64,000 nucleotides of DNA from Caenibius sp. WL (GCF_019803445.1 NZ_CP081844.1:1686501-1750500); one strand, 5' to 3'; counted from the stretch's first letter, positions 18,261 through 28,170 are shown. The notes: generated from the letters alone by a model not told the origin. A program made the numbers and translations.

Positions 18261-19295
18261 CTAGGCGTCCTTCCCCTCGTAAGCCTCGACGATCCGGCCG
18301 ACGATGGGGTGGCGGACCACATCCGCCACGCCGAAGCGGGTCACGTTGATCCCTTCGACGCCTTCCAGCCGCCCGACCGCGTCGGCCAGGCCGCTCATCC
18401 GGTCACCGCCGGGGATGTCGACCTGTTTCGGGTCGCCGCAGACCACCATGCGGCTGTTCTGGCCGAACCGGGTGAGGAACATTTTCATCTGTTCGCGTGT
18501 GGTGTTCTGCGCTTCGTCGAGAATGACGAAAGCATCGGCCAGCGTGCGCCCGCGCATGAAAGCGATGGGGGCGATTTCGATTTCGCCGCTGGCCAGCCGC
18601 CGCTCCACCTGCTCGGGCGGCATGCAATCGTACAGCGCATCGTAAAGCGGGCGGAGATAGGGGTCGACCTTCTCTTTCATGTCGCCGGGCAGGAAGCCCA
18701 GCCGTTCCCCCGCTTCCACCGCCGGGCGGGAAAGGATCAGGCGCTGCACGCTGCCGGTGATAAGCTGGCTCACAGCCTGCGCCACCGCGAGATAGGTCTT
18801 GCCGGTGCCCGCCGGGCCGAGCGCGAAAATGATATCGTCGCGGGCCAGCGCTTTCATATAGTCGATCTGCGTGGCGGAGCGCGGGACGATGGTCTTGCGC
18901 CGGGTGCGGATCATGATGCCGCCGCCCAGCGGGTCCTTGCCGGTGATAATCCCGTCCAGCGTCGGTTCGTTCGACATCGCGATCAGCGCCTCGATTGCGC
19001 CTGCATCCAGTTCCTGCCCTTCGAGCAGGCGCTTGTGCATGCCTTTCAGAACGTCACGCGCACGGGCGACCGAATCATCCGATCCTTCGATCAGGATGCG
19101 ATTGCCGCGGGCGCTGATATAGACGCCGAGACGGTTTTCGAGCTGAACGAGATTGGCGTCGAATTCGCCGAACAGCGCGCCGAGCACGGTCTGTTCCTCG
19201 AATTCCACTTCGGCCCGTGCCCGCCTGTGCGCGCTACGGTCACCGGGACGGATCAGCGCCGAATCGGAGTCGGCGCGGTGTGGTTTGCGGCCCAT
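18261..19295 (-). CDS. phoH: PhoH-like P-loop ATPase
   Basis: 344 residues. An N-terminal nucleic-acid-binding-like segment (LENRLGVYISARGNRILIEG) precedes the PhoH ATPase core with Walker A GPAGTGKT (160-167), the segment LSRPAVEAGERLGFLPGD and Walker B FVILDEAQN. The C-terminal HP-I/V-R-G-R-like box is HPIVGRIVEAYEG. Known family role: predicted RNA-associated ATPase, usually encoded with ybeY and miaB. It lies 90 bp downstream of miaB on the same strand. Confidence 0.95.
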   Translation of the reverse strand: MGRKPHRADSDSALIRPGDRSAHRRARAEVEFEEQTVLGALFGEFDANLVQLENRLGVYISARGNRILIEGSDDSVARARDVLKGMHKRLLEGQELDAGAIEALIAMSNEPTLDGIITGKDPLGGGIMIRTRRKTIVPRSATQIDYMKALARDDIIFALGPAGTGKTYLAVAQAVSQLITGSVQRLILSRPAVEAGERLGFLPGDMKEKVDPYLRPLYDALYDCMPPEQVERRLASGEIEIAPIAFMRGRTLADAFVILDEAQNTTREQMKMFLTRFGQNSRMVVCGDPKQVDIPGGDRMSGLADAVGRLEGVEGINVTRFGVADVVRHPIVGRIVEAYEGKDA

Positions 19296-19385
19296 GCGCT
19301 CCTTTCAAATGGTGCATGGGAAAGATAATGCCGCCTTGCCCGAGAGCAAGCGGGCAGCGGCAAGAGCGCGGTGGAAAAGTTTCGT

Positions 19386-20717
19386 TTACAGCGCGGAATC
19401 GACCAGCCGGCCCGCCAGCGAATTGGGCCCCGCTTCGATCAGGTCCACCTCCACCACATCGCCGATCGCGGCGTCACCCAGGAAATGCACCGATTGCAGC
19501 CACGGCGATTTGCCCAGCCATTGCCCCGGGTGCTTGCCTTTGCGTTCGACCAGGACGGTGCAGCGCTTGCCGACGGACGCCTGGTTGAACGCAAGCTGAT
19601 GGCGGTTGATCGCGGCCTGCAGGCGTTGCAGCCGTTCGTCCATCACTTCGGGGGCAATCATCCCGTCCATTTCAGCGGCGGGGGTGCCGGGGCGGGGGGA
19701 ATACTTGAAACTGAAAGCCGCGGCGTAGCCCACCGCATCCACCAGTTTCAGCGTATCGGCGAATTCGTCCTCGGTTTCGCCGGGGAAGCCGACGATGAAA
19801 TCGCCCGACAGCGCGATATCCGGCCGCACAGCGCGGAACCGGTCGAGCAGCCGGAGATAGCTGTCCGCCGTGTGGCTGCGGTTCATGGCTTTCAGCACGC
19901 GGTCGGACCCGCTCTGCACCGGCAGGTGGAGATAGGGCATCAGCTTGGCGACTTCGCCATGCGCGGCGATCAGACCATCGGTCACATCGTTGGGATGGCT
20001 GGTGGTGTAGCGGATGCGCTGAAGATCGGGCATGCGGTCGAGCGCGCGGATCAGCCCGTCGAGCCCGATGGCGTGCCCCTGCGTATCTTCGCCGGTCCAG
20101 GCGTTGACGTTCTGGCCCAGCAGCGTGATCTCGCGCGCCCCGTTTTCGATCAGTTTCTCCGCTTCGGCGATCAAATCGCTGTATGGGCGGGAAATTTCCG
20201 CACCGCGCGTGTACGGAACCACGCAATAGGTGCAGAACTTGTCGCACCCTTCCTGCACGGTCAGGAAAGCGCTGGGCCCGGCGCGGCGGCGCTGGGGCAG
20301 CACGTCGAACTTCGCGTTGGCGGGCATGTCGGTATCGGTCGCCCGTTCGCCGCGCGCGGCCTTGTCGAGCAAATCGGGCAGGCGATGGTAAGCCTGCGGC
20401 CCGACGACCATGGACACCGCCGGGGCGCGGGCCATGATCTCTTCGCCTTCCGCCTGCGCCACGCACCCGGCCACGGCAATCAAGGGCTTGCTGCCATCGG
20501 CCTTTTTCAACCGGCCGATGTCCGAATAGACCTTCTCCGCCGCTTTTTCGCGGATATGGCAGGTGTTGAGCACGACCAGATCGGCGTCCTGGCCATCGGC
20601 GGCAGGGGTCATGCCCTTCTCGGCGAGGAGTTCGGCCATGCGTTCGCCGTCATAGACGTTCATCTGGCAGCCGAAGCTCTTGACGCGGTAGGTCTTGGGG
20701 GCGGGGGAGGCAGTCAT
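19386..20717 (-). CDS. miaB: tRNA-2-methylthio-N6-isopentenyladenosine37 synthase MiaB
   Basis: 443 residues. The UPF0004 domain has the auxiliary cluster cysteines Cys17, Cys53 and Cys85. The radical SAM domain has CDKFCTYC (Cys158, Cys162, Cys165). A C-terminal TRAM domain ends with [20 protein letters not shown]. Known role: methylthiolation of i6A37 in tRNAs reading UNN codons, using two 4Fe-4S clusters and SAM. The nearby nfu gene could supply Fe-S clusters. Leftward, 41 bp behind the acyltransferase gene. Confidence 0.97.
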   Translation of the reverse strand: MTASPAPKTYRVKSFGCQMNVYDGERMAELLAEKGMTPAADGQDADLVVLNTCHIREKAAEKVYSDIGRLKKADGSKPLIAVAGCVAQAEGEEIMARAPAVSMVVGPQAYHRLPDLLDKAARGERATDTDMPANAKFDVLPQRRRAGPSAFLTVQEGCDKFCTYCVVPYTRGAEISRPYSDLIAEAEKLIENGAREITLLGQNVNAWTGEDTQGHAIGLDGLIRALDRMPDLQRIRYTTSHPNDVTDGLIAAHGEVAKLMPYLHLPVQSGSDRVLKAMNRSHTADSYLRLLDRFRAVRPDIALSGDFIVGFPGETEDEFADTLKLVDAVGYAAAFSFKYSPRPGTPAAEMDGMIAPEVMDERLQRLQAAINRHQLAFNQASVGKRCTVLVERKGKHPGQWLGKSPWLQSVHFLGDAAIGDVVEVDLIEAGPNSLAGRLVDSAL

Positions 20718-20758
20718 GGGCGCGCGTTTACGGGAAAAGCGTGGTTTCGGGAAGGGGG

Positions 20759-21547
20759 TCAGCCCGCGGCCATCCGCGCGGCAATGGCATCGCGCGCGGC
20801 GGCGGCCATGGCCTTGCGATTCTGCAGAGTATCGCCCGTCAGCGGATCGAGGAAATGGAGGTCGAGCCGGATCGGGCGCCAGCGCGCCAGCATGCGGCTA
20901 AAATTGGCGGTGCCGGGATCGTCGCCGACCCAAGCGACGCCGGGCCCATCGGCATAGCGCAGCAGCACCGGCTGAATCGTCAACCCTTCGGGCAGCGGTT
21001 CCAGCGCGGAAAGCAGCGCGCTTTTGAATGGCAGCAACCGCGTGCCGTCGCTGGTGGTGCCTTCGATGAAAATAGTCAGGGCGCCATCGCCCGCCACGGC
21101 ATGGCGGACTTCCGCGATCTGCGTACCGATCGTGGCGCGGCGATCGCGCGCGATGAACACGGTGTCGTTGAGATCGGCGAGGAATTTGAACAGGCGCGAT
21201 CCGGTCAGCCCGTCGTGCGCGACAAAGGCGCTGCCGGTCGTGGCGAGCAGCGCGGGGATATCCATCCAGCTGACGTGGTTGGGGAGATAGAGCGCATTGC
21301 CACGCGGCGTGCCGTGAACGCGCGGCCGCAGCCCGATGATCGCGCAGAACCCCAGAAAGAAGATTCGCGGCCAGATGCGCCGGAACCCGAGCAGGCGCCA
21401 CAGCGCGGCCGGTGGCGCGATAAGCACCAGCACGCCAAGCAAGAGGATGAGGCGCAAGACGAGAAGGGCCCGCCCTGACACACCGGGGGCGGGGTGCCGG
21501 GGCCGGGCCCTGTTGTCCGTTTCGTCCTGCCCTGATGGGGGCAGCAT
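20759..21547 (-). CDS. PlsC-family lysophospholipid acyltransferase
   Basis: 262 residues. One strongly hydrophobic segment (about 28-50) and a second short one (about 60-73) anchor the protein in the inner membrane. The acyltransferase box is N-H-V-S-W-M-D (His91, Asp96), followed by the FIEGT block (160-164). Known family role: acyl transfer to lysophosphatidate or, for OlsA-type members, to lyso-ornithine lipid. The two cannot be separated by eye. It starts 4 bp after the fur stop, so it is translationally close to fur. Confidence 0.88.
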   Translation of the reverse strand: MLPPSGQDETDNRARPRHPAPGVSGRALLVLRLILLLGVLVLIAPPAALWRLLGFRRIWPRIFFLGFCAIIGLRPRVHGTPRGNALYLPNHVSWMDIPALLATTGSAFVAHDGLTGSRLFKFLADLNDTVFIARDRRATIGTQIAEVRHAVAGDGALTIFIEGTTSDGTRLLPFKSALLSALEPLPEGLTIQPVLLRYADGPGVAWVGDDPGTANFSRMLARWRPIRLDLHFLDPLTGDTLQNRKAMAAAARDAIAARMAAG

Positions 21548-21551
21548 CGGA

Positions 21552-21974
21552 TCAATCCTCGCGGTCGATCCGCACGCCGTAGAGTTCCATCCGGTGATCG
21601 ACCAGGCGATAACCCAGCTTCTCCGCGATTCGGCGCTGGAGCGCTTCCAATTCGGGATCGACGAATTCGAGCACTTTGCCGGTTTCCACGTCGATCAGAT
21701 GGTCATGATGGGCTTCGGGCGCCGCTTCGTAGCGGGCGCGGCCATCGCCGAAATCGTGGCGATCGAGAATGCCCGCTTCTTCGAACAGGCGCACGGTGCG
21801 GTAAACGGTGGCGATGGAAATGCCGGGATCGATCGCCGATGCCCGCTCGTGCAGCTTTTCCACGTCCGGATGGTCCCGGCTTTCCGAAAGTACGCGGGCG
21901 ATCACCCGCCGCTGTTCGGTGATCCGCAAGCCGCGATCGTGGCATAGCTGTTCGATATCGATGGCTTGTTGCAA
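21552..21974 (-). CDS. fur: Fur-family transcriptional regulator
   Basis: 140 residues. The N-terminal winged helix (ITEQRRVIARVLSES, DHPDVEKLHERA, GISIATVYRTVRLFEEAGIL) and the metal-site segment EAHHDHLIDVETGKVLEF (His89, His90, His92) are clear. The C-terminal CxxC pairs that bind structural zinc in E. coli Fur are absent; the only Cys is Cys11. Known role of the family: Fe2+-dependent repression of iron uptake, although some alphaproteobacterial members sense Mn (Mur). It begins a fur > plsC > miaB > phoH run and is separated from mucR by a terminator. Confidence 0.92.
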   Translation of the reverse strand: MQQAIDIEQLCHDRGLRITEQRRVIARVLSESRDHPDVEKLHERASAIDPGISIATVYRTVRLFEEAGILDRHDFGDGRARYEAAPEAHHDHLIDVETGKVLEFVDPELEALQRRIAEKLGYRLVDHRMELYGVRIDRED

Positions 21975-21990
21975 TGTATCCTCGGGGTAA

Positions 21991-22027
21991 AAATAAAGCG
22001 CCCCGCCACCTTAGCGGGGCGGGGCGC
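21991..22027 (-). terminator. Strong intrinsic terminator of mucR
   Basis: Read leftward: GCGCCCCGCC, a 10-base loop, GGCGGGGCGC, then TTTATTTTT. The 10-bp stem is perfect (21998-22007 with 22018-22027). It lies between the mucR stop and the fur start. Confidence 0.93.
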
Positions 22028-22049
22028 AACTAACAAGTTTGGGGGAACG

Positions 22050-22499
22050 TTACTTGGCGGCGGCAGCGCGCGGCTTGCGGCCCCGTTTCTGACCCGGCTT
22101 GCGGCCAAGACCGATCTTCTTCGCCAGTTCGCGGCGCGTCTTGGCATAGTTCGGAGCGACCAGCGGGTAATCGGCATTAAGACCCCAGCGCGCGCGATAG
22201 TCTTCGGTGGTCATATCGTGATCGGTGGCAAGATGCCGCTTGAGCATCTTCATCTTCTTGCCGCATTCGAGGCAGACGATGTAATCCGGTTTCACCGATG
22301 AACGGAGCGAAACCGCGGGTTCGGGCTTCGCCTCTACTGCCGGTGCGGCTTCGCCCAGGCCCGACAGGGCCCCGTAAACATTGGCGATCAGCGAGGGGAC
22401 TTCGTCCACCGCGACGTTATTGTTGGCAACATGCGCTGCGACAATATCAGACGTGAGCGTGATAAGTGTCTCTTTCATGTCGTGCTGTATGGCTTCCAT
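22050..22499 (-). CDS. mucR: MucR/Ros-family zinc-finger transcriptional regulator
   Basis: 149 residues. The prokaryotic Cys2His2 finger is formed by Cys76, Cys79, His89 and His94 (CLECGKKMKMLKRHLATDH), followed by the typical YRARWGLNADYPLVAPNYA segment and a very basic tail (GRKPGQKRGRKPRAAAAK). Known role: H-NS-like silencing and control of exopolysaccharide, motility and cell-cycle genes in alphaproteobacteria. It is transcribed alone between a 135-bp upstream gap and its own terminator. MucR homologs often repress their own promoter; the 135-bp gap is AT-richer than its surroundings, as their targets are. Confidence 0.95.
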   Translation of the reverse strand: MEAIQHDMKETLITLTSDIVAAHVANNNVAVDEVPSLIANVYGALSGLGEAAPAVEAKPEPAVSLRSSVKPDYIVCLECGKKMKMLKRHLATDHDMTTEDYRARWGLNADYPLVAPNYAKTRRELAKKIGLGRKPGQKRGRKPRAAAAK

Positions 22500-22634
22500 A
22501 TCGATGCCTCTTGAAATCTTCGGCGGACTATCTTGCGCGCAGTCGCCATTGGGTGCCCCGTGAGGGGGCCATTGCCCTTAGTGTCACCAATTTTCAAGAG
22601 GAACCGCACAGGAATAGCCCGGTATGACGAAATG

Positions 22635-23117
22635 TCAGGGATGATCCGGGCTCAAGTATTTTTCAAACGTCAGTGCATCCAACCGGTTGCCATCAATACT
22701 CTTGTAATATTGAACCCGCCGTCCGATTTGGCTGAATCCGAAGCCGCGATAAAGAAATTCTGCCGGATTCCCTTCTCTCATTTCCAGCAGGAGGCGGTTG
22801 TGGCCGTGATGTCTGGCATCCTCGGCAAATGATTCCAGCAGCTTTTTGCCAAGTCCACGCCCACGCATCGCGGGGCGGACGGCCAGAAGCAGAAGTTCCG
22901 CTTCATCGAATAGGCCGCGGATCATGAAAAACCCGGCGGCGACCGCATCGCCGACCGGGCGGTTTCCGTGTTCGTCGAGCAGGCCATAGCGGCAATTGCC
23001 GATTGTCAGGGCGTCCACCACCTGGCGGCGGGTCCATGCTTCACCGAAGGCCGGATCGAACGCCAGCGCCATCACGTCCATGATCCGGTCGATATCGGCG
23101 GCGGTTTCGTCGATCAT
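22635..23117 (-). CDS. rimI: GNAT acetyltransferase, RimI-like (ribosomal protein S18 alanine N-acetyltransferase)
   Basis: 160 residues. The GNAT core is ELLLLAVRPAMRGRGLGKKLL, with the acetyl-CoA loop GRGLGKKL, then LLLEMREGNPAEFLYRGFGF, which matches the RimI pattern LEVR..N..A..LY...GF. The start ATG overlaps the tsaB stop (ATGA), the usual tsaB-rimI coupling. Known role: N-terminal acetylation of S18. The long N-terminal extension seen in the same frame (to 23384) overlaps tsaB and is not credible. Confidence 0.9.
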   Translation of the reverse strand: MIDETAADIDRIMDVMALAFDPAFGEAWTRRQVVDALTIGNCRYGLLDEHGNRPVGDAVAAGFFMIRGLFDEAELLLLAVRPAMRGRGLGKKLLESFAEDARHHGHNRLLLEMREGNPAEFLYRGFGFSQIGRRVQYYKSIDGNRLDALTFEKYLSPDHP

Positions 23118-23743
23118 GCGTTCGCACCCGGCAGTTTGGCATCGGGAGGGCGGCCGTAAAGCGGCGCGATATCCTGCAACAGGGCGGTATCGCCAAGCAA
23201 GGAGAAGCGGCGCGCATCGGGCAGGAGAGGCATTGCTTCGCCGCGCCCGCGCAGGGCGACCAGCGCTTCGGCCTGGCTGCCTGCGATGCAATCGTGCCCC
23301 ACCGCCGCGGCGGCGTCGGCGGGGCGCAGGGATGCCAGCGGTGTCTGCGGGGTGCCATCGGCGGCGAAATCCTGGACGAACCATTCGCCGTGCCCGCCGG
23401 TCATCGCCACGCTCACCCCCTGAGTGCCAGCCTCATCCGATTGCGCGCGAGCCATCGCCGCGACGAGCGCCAGCGTGGGATAGCCCACCACCTGGGCATT
23501 CCATGCCAGGGCCAGCGCGCGGGCGGCGGCGAGGCCGATGCGCACGCCGGTGAAGCTGCCGGGGCCGAGCGACACCGCGATGCGCCCGGCCTTGCCCCGT
23601 TCGGGCAGGCGGGCGATCATCGGGACGAGATGTTCGGCATGGCCGCGCCCGAGCAGGCGGCATTCGCCCGCGACCGGAGCGCCGTCATCGAACAGGGCGG
23701 CCGAGCAGTTCTCCGTCGCGCAATCGATCGCGAGTGTGCGCAT
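23114..23743 (-). CDS. tsaB: tRNA threonylcarbamoyladenosine biosynthesis protein TsaB
   Basis: 209 residues. The N-terminal ASKHA fold starts LAIDCATENCSAAL, with the conserved block VSLGPGSFTGVRIGLAAARALA at about 57-78. Known role: non-catalytic partner of TsaD/TsaE in t6A37 modification of tRNAs. It lies 15 bp behind the nitroreductase gene and overlaps rimI by 4 bp. Confidence 0.95.
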   Translation of the reverse strand: MRTLAIDCATENCSAALFDDGAPVAGECRLLGRGHAEHLVPMIARLPERGKAGRIAVSLGPGSFTGVRIGLAAARALALAWNAQVVGYPTLALVAAMARAQSDEAGTQGVSVAMTGGHGEWFVQDFAADGTPQTPLASLRPADAAAAVGHDCIAGSQAEALVALRGRGEAMPLLPDARRFSLLGDTALLQDIAPLYGRPPDAKLPGANA

Positions 23744-23758
23744 ACGCGGCCTTGTAGA

Positions 23759-24352
23759 TCAGAGAATGGTGTTGAAGGTATCGAATTCGGGGCGCGGGCT
23801 GCGGCCGAAAATCGAATTCCTGTCGCCATAGCCGATGGAACAGATGAAATTCACTGTCACATTCGGCTGATCGGCGAAGAATTCCGCGTTCACCCCGGCT
23901 TCGTCGAAGCCCGACATCGGGCCGCAATCGAGCCCTACCGCCCGCGCGGCAAGCATGAGGTAAGCGCCCTGGAGCGAAGCGTTGCGCGCGGCGTGGCGCT
24001 GCCGCCCGGCTGAGTCGTTGGCGAACCAGCTACGCGCATCGGTATGAGGAAACAGCCAGGGCAGCTGTTCGTGATAATCCTGATCGGTGCCGATCACGAC
24101 GCAGACCGGGGCGTTCAGCACCTTGGGCTGGTTCTTTTCGGAAACGTGCCGGGCCAGCCGTTCCCGCGCGGCCTGCGAACGGCACCAGACGAACCGGGCC
24201 GGCTGCATGTTCACCGATGTGGGGCCCATCTTGAGCAGTTCGTAGATTTCGCGAATCTGCGCCTCGGTCACATCCTTGTCGAGCCAGTCGTTAAAACTGC
24301 GCGCTTCGCGGAAAAGCTGATCGAGGACTTCGGCCGAAAGAGCCTGCGACAT
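23759..24352 (-). CDS. Nitroreductase-family protein, RutE/HadB-like (malonic semialdehyde reductase type)
   Basis: 197 residues, the size of the FMN-dependent RutE subgroup. Family segments are ARSFNDWLDKDV, GPTSVNMQPARFVW (FMN-binding loop), HAARNASLQGAYLMLAA and CGPMSGFD. Known members reduce malonic semialdehyde or nitro/quinone substrates with NAD(P)H. There are no rut genes around, and it stands between nfu and tsaB, so a role in pyrimidine breakdown is not supported by context. Substrate left open. Confidence 0.85.
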   Translation of the reverse strand: MSQALSAEVLDQLFREARSFNDWLDKDVTEAQIREIYELLKMGPTSVNMQPARFVWCRSQAARERLARHVSEKNQPKVLNAPVCVVIGTDQDYHEQLPWLFPHTDARSWFANDSAGRQRHAARNASLQGAYLMLAARAVGLDCGPMSGFDEAGVNAEFFADQPNVTVNFICSIGYGDRNSIFGRSPRPEFDTFNTIL

Positions 24353-24399
24353 CGGCGATACTCCAGATGACAGCGTTTTGTGTGGAGAGTGCGCGGAAA

Positions 24400-24978
24400 T
24401 CAGGCCGCGCGGACTTCGGTGACTTCCGGCACGTAGTGCTTGAGCAGGGATTCGATCCCGTTCTTCAACGTCGCGGTGGAAGACGGGCAGCCCGAACAGG
24501 CGCCTTGCATGACGAGATAGACCACGCCATCGCGATAGCCGCGATAGATGATGTCGCCGCCATCGTTGGCCACGGCCGGGCGCACGCGCGTGTCGATCAG
24601 TTCCTTGATCTGGTCGATGATATCCGCGTCGGCGGGATCGTCATCGAAATCGCCATCCGTTTCGCCGGGCACCACGATGCCCGCGGCATTGCCGCCGTGG
24701 AACAGCGGGGCTTCGCTGATGAAGTGATCGAGCAGGATGGCCACCACCTGCGGTTTGAGCTGGCCCCAGTCCGCGCCGGGCCCCGCCGTCACCGAAATGA
24801 AGTCCGAACCGAAGAACACCCCGGTCACTTCGCCGGAATCGAACAGCGCACTGGCGAGCGGCGAAGCTTCGGCGGCTTCGGGCGAGGTGAATTCGCGCGT
24901 TCCCGCTTCCATCACTTTCCTGCCGGGCAGGAACTTGAGCGTGGCAGGATTGGGGGTGGCTTCTGTTTCTATATACAT
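24400..24978 (-). CDS. NifU family Fe-S cluster carrier protein (Nfu)
   Basis: 192 residues. The N-terminal Nfu_N domain (MYIETEATPNPATLKFLPG) is joined by an acidic linker (DGDFDDDPADAD) to a C-terminal NifU scaffold domain with the cluster motif C-S-G-C (Cys161, Cys164) in QGACSGCPSSTATLK. Known role: carrying 4Fe-4S clusters to client enzymes. The clients MiaB and MutY are encoded in this window. It leads the leftward nfu > nitroreductase > tsaB > rimI run and diverges from the M16 protease gene over 100 bp. Confidence 0.94.
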   Translation of the reverse strand: MYIETEATPNPATLKFLPGRKVMEAGTREFTSPEAAEASPLASALFDSGEVTGVFFGSDFISVTAGPGADWGQLKPQVVAILLDHFISEAPLFHGGNAAGIVVPGETDGDFDDDPADADIIDQIKELIDTRVRPAVANDGGDIIYRGYRDGVVYLVMQGACSGCPSSTATLKNGIESLLKHYVPEVTEVRAA

Positions 24979-25078
24979 GGCTTCCGCGATGTAGGCACCA
25001 AACGCGCATGGTCAAGCCGCGATCGGCGCTGGCGTCTATTCACTGGTCCTTCATACTTGGCCTTTCTATACCAGCGGC

Positions 25079-27997
25079 ATGACGCGCATTTCACGGCTGG
25101 TTGCAGCATTTGCCATTGTCCTCCCTCTTCCGCTGGTGGCCCAGCCGACAGCGGCTCCTGTCCGCCAGGCCCCGCAGAAAGCCGTCAAATCCGTAGAGAG
25201 ATCAGACCCATGGATCTATCGCGGGACGGATATCCCGCCCGATCCGGAATGGGTGTTCGGCACGCTGGACAACGGTTTGCGTTATGCCGTGCGGCGCAAC
25301 AACGTGCCGCCGGGGCAGGTGTCGATCCGTATCGCGGTCGATGCCGGTTCGCTTTACGAGACGGAGAAGGAGCGCGGCTTCGCCCACCTGCTGGAGCATC
25401 TGCTGTTCCGCCAGTCGAAATATCTCGGCGTCGCGGAAGCGATTCCCACATGGCAGCGCCTCGGTGCGACCTTCGGCAGCGACACCAACGCGCAGACCAG
25501 CGCGACGCAAACCGTGTACAAGCTCGATTTGCCCAATGCGACGGGCGCGGCGCTGAACGAAAGTTTCAAGCTGCTGTCGGGCATGGTCCGCGAACCGGTG
25601 CTGAGCCAGAGCAATATCAACAGTGAAGTGCCGATCGTGCTGGCGGAAAAGCGTGAACGGGGTGGGGCCGGATTGCGGGTGAGCGACGCCACGCGCGAAA
25701 CCTTCTTTGCCGGGCAGCCGCTGGCCGAACGCGCGCCGATCGGCACCGACGAAGCGCTGAAAGGCGCCACTGCCGCCGCGGTGCAAGGGTTCCATGATCG
25801 CTGGTATCGCCCGGACAACACGGTGATCGTGGCGGCGGGCGATGCCGACCCGATGGCTTTGGCGGCGGAGATCGAACGCTGGTTCGCCGACTGGAAAGGC
25901 AAGGGCGCGCGGACCGCGCCGCCCGATTTCGGCAAGCCCAAGGCGCCGAAGGGCGTCGAACCGGCGAATCCGGTCGGCGAAACCAAAGTGCTGGTGGAGC
26001 CGGACCTGCCGCGCAATATCAGCTACGCCATCTTGCGCCCCTACACCCAGGTGGTCGACAATCTCGAATACAACCGTGGCATGATGCTGGACGGGATCGC
26101 GCAGGCGATCATCAACCGCCGCCTTGAAGAGCGCGCGCGCGCGGGCGGCAGCTATCTCTATGCGCAAGTCGGGCAGGAGAAGATCAGCCGGTCCGCCGAC
26201 GGCACGTTCGTCAGCGTTACGCCCCTGGGCAACGACTGGCGCGCGGCGCTGCGCGATGTGCGCGCGGTGATCGCCGATGCGGTGGCGAATGCGCCGACGC
26301 AGCAGGAAATCGATCGCGAACTGGCCGAATACGATGTGGCTTTCGCCAGCAGCGTGGAACAGCGCACGGTGATGACCGGGGCCAAGCTTGCCGATGATGT
26401 CGTCAACGCGGTCGATATCCGCGAAGCGGTGGCGACGCCGGAAGTCGTGCTCGACGTGTTCCGCAAGATGCGCGCCCGCTTCACGCCCGAGGCGATCCGC
26501 GATCATACGCGCGGGCTGTTTTCGGGCACGGTCATTCGCGGGGTGATGAACACGCCCGTGGTGGGTGAAGCCGACGCTGAGGCTCTGCGGCAGGCGCTGG
26601 CAGCCCCGGTGGACGTGACGGCCAGCGCGCGTGAAGCGGCGGCGGCGGTGTCCTTCGCCGATCTGCCGCCGATCGGGAAACCGGGCACGGTGGCGCAAAG
26701 CGGGCCGATCGGTGCGGTGGTGCCGGTCGAATGGGTCCAACTTTCCAACGGCGTGCGCGCCCTGCTGTGGCCCAACGATGCGGAACCGGGGCGGATCAAT
26801 CTACAGGTCCGCTTCGGCTCCGGCTACCGCGCGTTCACGCCGCAGGATGCCCCCTATATCCAGCTTGGCCAGATGGCGCTGGTCGGTTCGGGGCTCGGGC
26901 CGCTGGGGCAGGATGCGCTCGACCGGATTTCCACCGGGCGCAAGATGGGCTTCGATTTCCGGATCGAGGATGCCTCGTTCCAGTTCTATGCCGAAACCCG
27001 CGCCGCCGATCTGGCCGATCAGCTTTATCTCTTCGCGGCCAAGTTGGACATGCCGCGCTGGGATGCCAATCCCGTGCAGCGGGCCAAGGCGGCCGGCGCG
27101 CTGCAATACGAAAGCTTCGCCACGGCGCCGGCGGGCGTGCTGCAACGCGATCTCGACTGGCTGCTGTCCAGCCGCGACCCGCGCTTCGCCACGCCCGATC
27201 CCGCCACATTGGCCAAGACCACGCCCGAAGGCTTCCGCAAGGTGTGGGAACCGCTGCTGAAGCAGGGGCCGGTCGAAGTCATCATGTTCGGCGATTTCAA
27301 GCGGGAGGACGGTATCGCCGCGCTCGAAAAGACGTTCGGTGCATTGCCTCCGCGTCTGCCGATCCCGGCCGATGCGGCCCAGCGTACGGTCACGTTCCCC
27401 GCGCCTGCCGCCACACCGGTGATCCTGCATCATCGCGGCGATCCCAATCAGGCGGCGGCGGTGATCGCCTGGCCGAGCGGCGGCGGCGTGGCCGGGCTGT
27501 CGGAATCGCGCCAGCTCGAAATCCTCGTCCAGGTGTTCAACAACCGCCTGTTCGATGCGATGCGCGAACATGCGGGCGCCAGCTATGCGCCGCAGGCCTC
27601 CTCAGAATGGCCGATCGACATGCCCAACGGCGGGCGGATCATGGCCTTCGCTCAGCTGGAGCCGAAAACGGTGGCGACTTTCTTCACCGAAGCGGAAAGG
27701 ATCGCCCGCGAGCTTGCCGCTACCCCGCCGACGACGGATGAACTGGCCCGGATCACCGAGCCGTTGCGGCAGAAGATCAGCCGCGCCTCCACCGGCAATG
27801 CGTTCTGGATGTACCAGCTGGAAGGGGCGAGCTACGATCCGCAGCGCGCGAGCAAGTTGCGCAGCCTGCTCAACGATTATACGGTGACCACGCCGGAGAA
27901 GATGCAGCAACTGGCGCAGAAATACCTCACCAGCCGCGCGGGATGGCGTCTCGCGATCCTGCCGCAGGGGCAGGATCTGGCGAAAGCGGGGAACTGA
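25079..27997 (+). CDS. M16 family zinc metallopeptidase, double-domain, periplasmic
   Basis: 972 residues. A Sec signal peptide (residues 1-21, ending near LVAQ) directs export. The N-terminal half carries the inverted zinc motif H-L-L-E-H (103-107) and a downstream Glu in VPIVLAEKRERGG. The C-terminal half is a second M16 fold without the zinc motif, as in pitrilysin/PqqL-like single-chain enzymes. Known role: degradation of short peptides inside a closed clam-shell chamber. It stands alone, diverging from nfu; the next gene starts 173 bp later. Confidence 0.92.
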   Translation: MTRISRLVAAFAIVLPLPLVAQPTAAPVRQAPQKAVKSVERSDPWIYRGTDIPPDPEWVFGTLDNGLRYAVRRNNVPPGQVSIRIAVDAGSLYETEKERGFAHLLEHLLFRQSKYLGVAEAIPTWQRLGATFGSDTNAQTSATQTVYKLDLPNATGAALNESFKLLSGMVREPVLSQSNINSEVPIVLAEKRERGGAGLRVSDATRETFFAGQPLAERAPIGTDEALKGATAAAVQGFHDRWYRPDNTVIVAAGDADPMALAAEIERWFADWKGKGARTAPPDFGKPKAPKGVEPANPVGETKVLVEPDLPRNISYAILRPYTQVVDNLEYNRGMMLDGIAQAIINRRLEERARAGGSYLYAQVGQEKISRSADGTFVSVTPLGNDWRAALRDVRAVIADAVANAPTQQEIDRELAEYDVAFASSVEQRTVMTGAKLADDVVNAVDIREAVATPEVVLDVFRKMRARFTPEAIRDHTRGLFSGTVIRGVMNTPVVGEADAEALRQALAAPVDVTASAREAAAAVSFADLPPIGKPGTVAQSGPIGAVVPVEWVQLSNGVRALLWPNDAEPGRINLQVRFGSGYRAFTPQDAPYIQLGQMALVGSGLGPLGQDALDRISTGRKMGFDFRIEDASFQFYAETRAADLADQLYLFAAKLDMPRWDANPVQRAKAAGALQYESFATAPAGVLQRDLDWLLSSRDPRFATPDPATLAKTTPEGFRKVWEPLLKQGPVEVIMFGDFKREDGIAALEKTFGALPPRLPIPADAAQRTVTFPAPAATPVILHHRGDPNQAAAVIAWPSGGGVAGLSESRQLEILVQVFNNRLFDAMREHAGASYAPQASSEWPIDMPNGGRIMAFAQLEPKTVATFFTEAERIARELAATPPTTDELARITEPLRQKISRASTGNAFWMYQLEGASYDPQRASKLRSLLNDYTVTTPEKMQQLAQKYLTSRAGWRLAILPQGQDLAKAGN

Positions 27998-28170
27998 TCC
28001 CATATTCCCCTCTGCCCGGCGCGGGCGGCCGATCACAGTGAGCGGTTTTCCGCGCTGGCTTTGCACGGTCCGGCCCGCTATGGGCCGCCGATGTGATCGC
28101 ATCCACGGGAACGATGCGGGCTGACGGCGCCCTATTGGCGCTGTCGGGGCGAGACTTTGGAGAGTTTGAA

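Noticed and set aside
25202-26740. A 512-codon minus-strand frame opposite the M16 protease
   Set aside because: His/Arg/Gly-rich shadow frame; the plus strand encodes the zinc motif and signal peptide.
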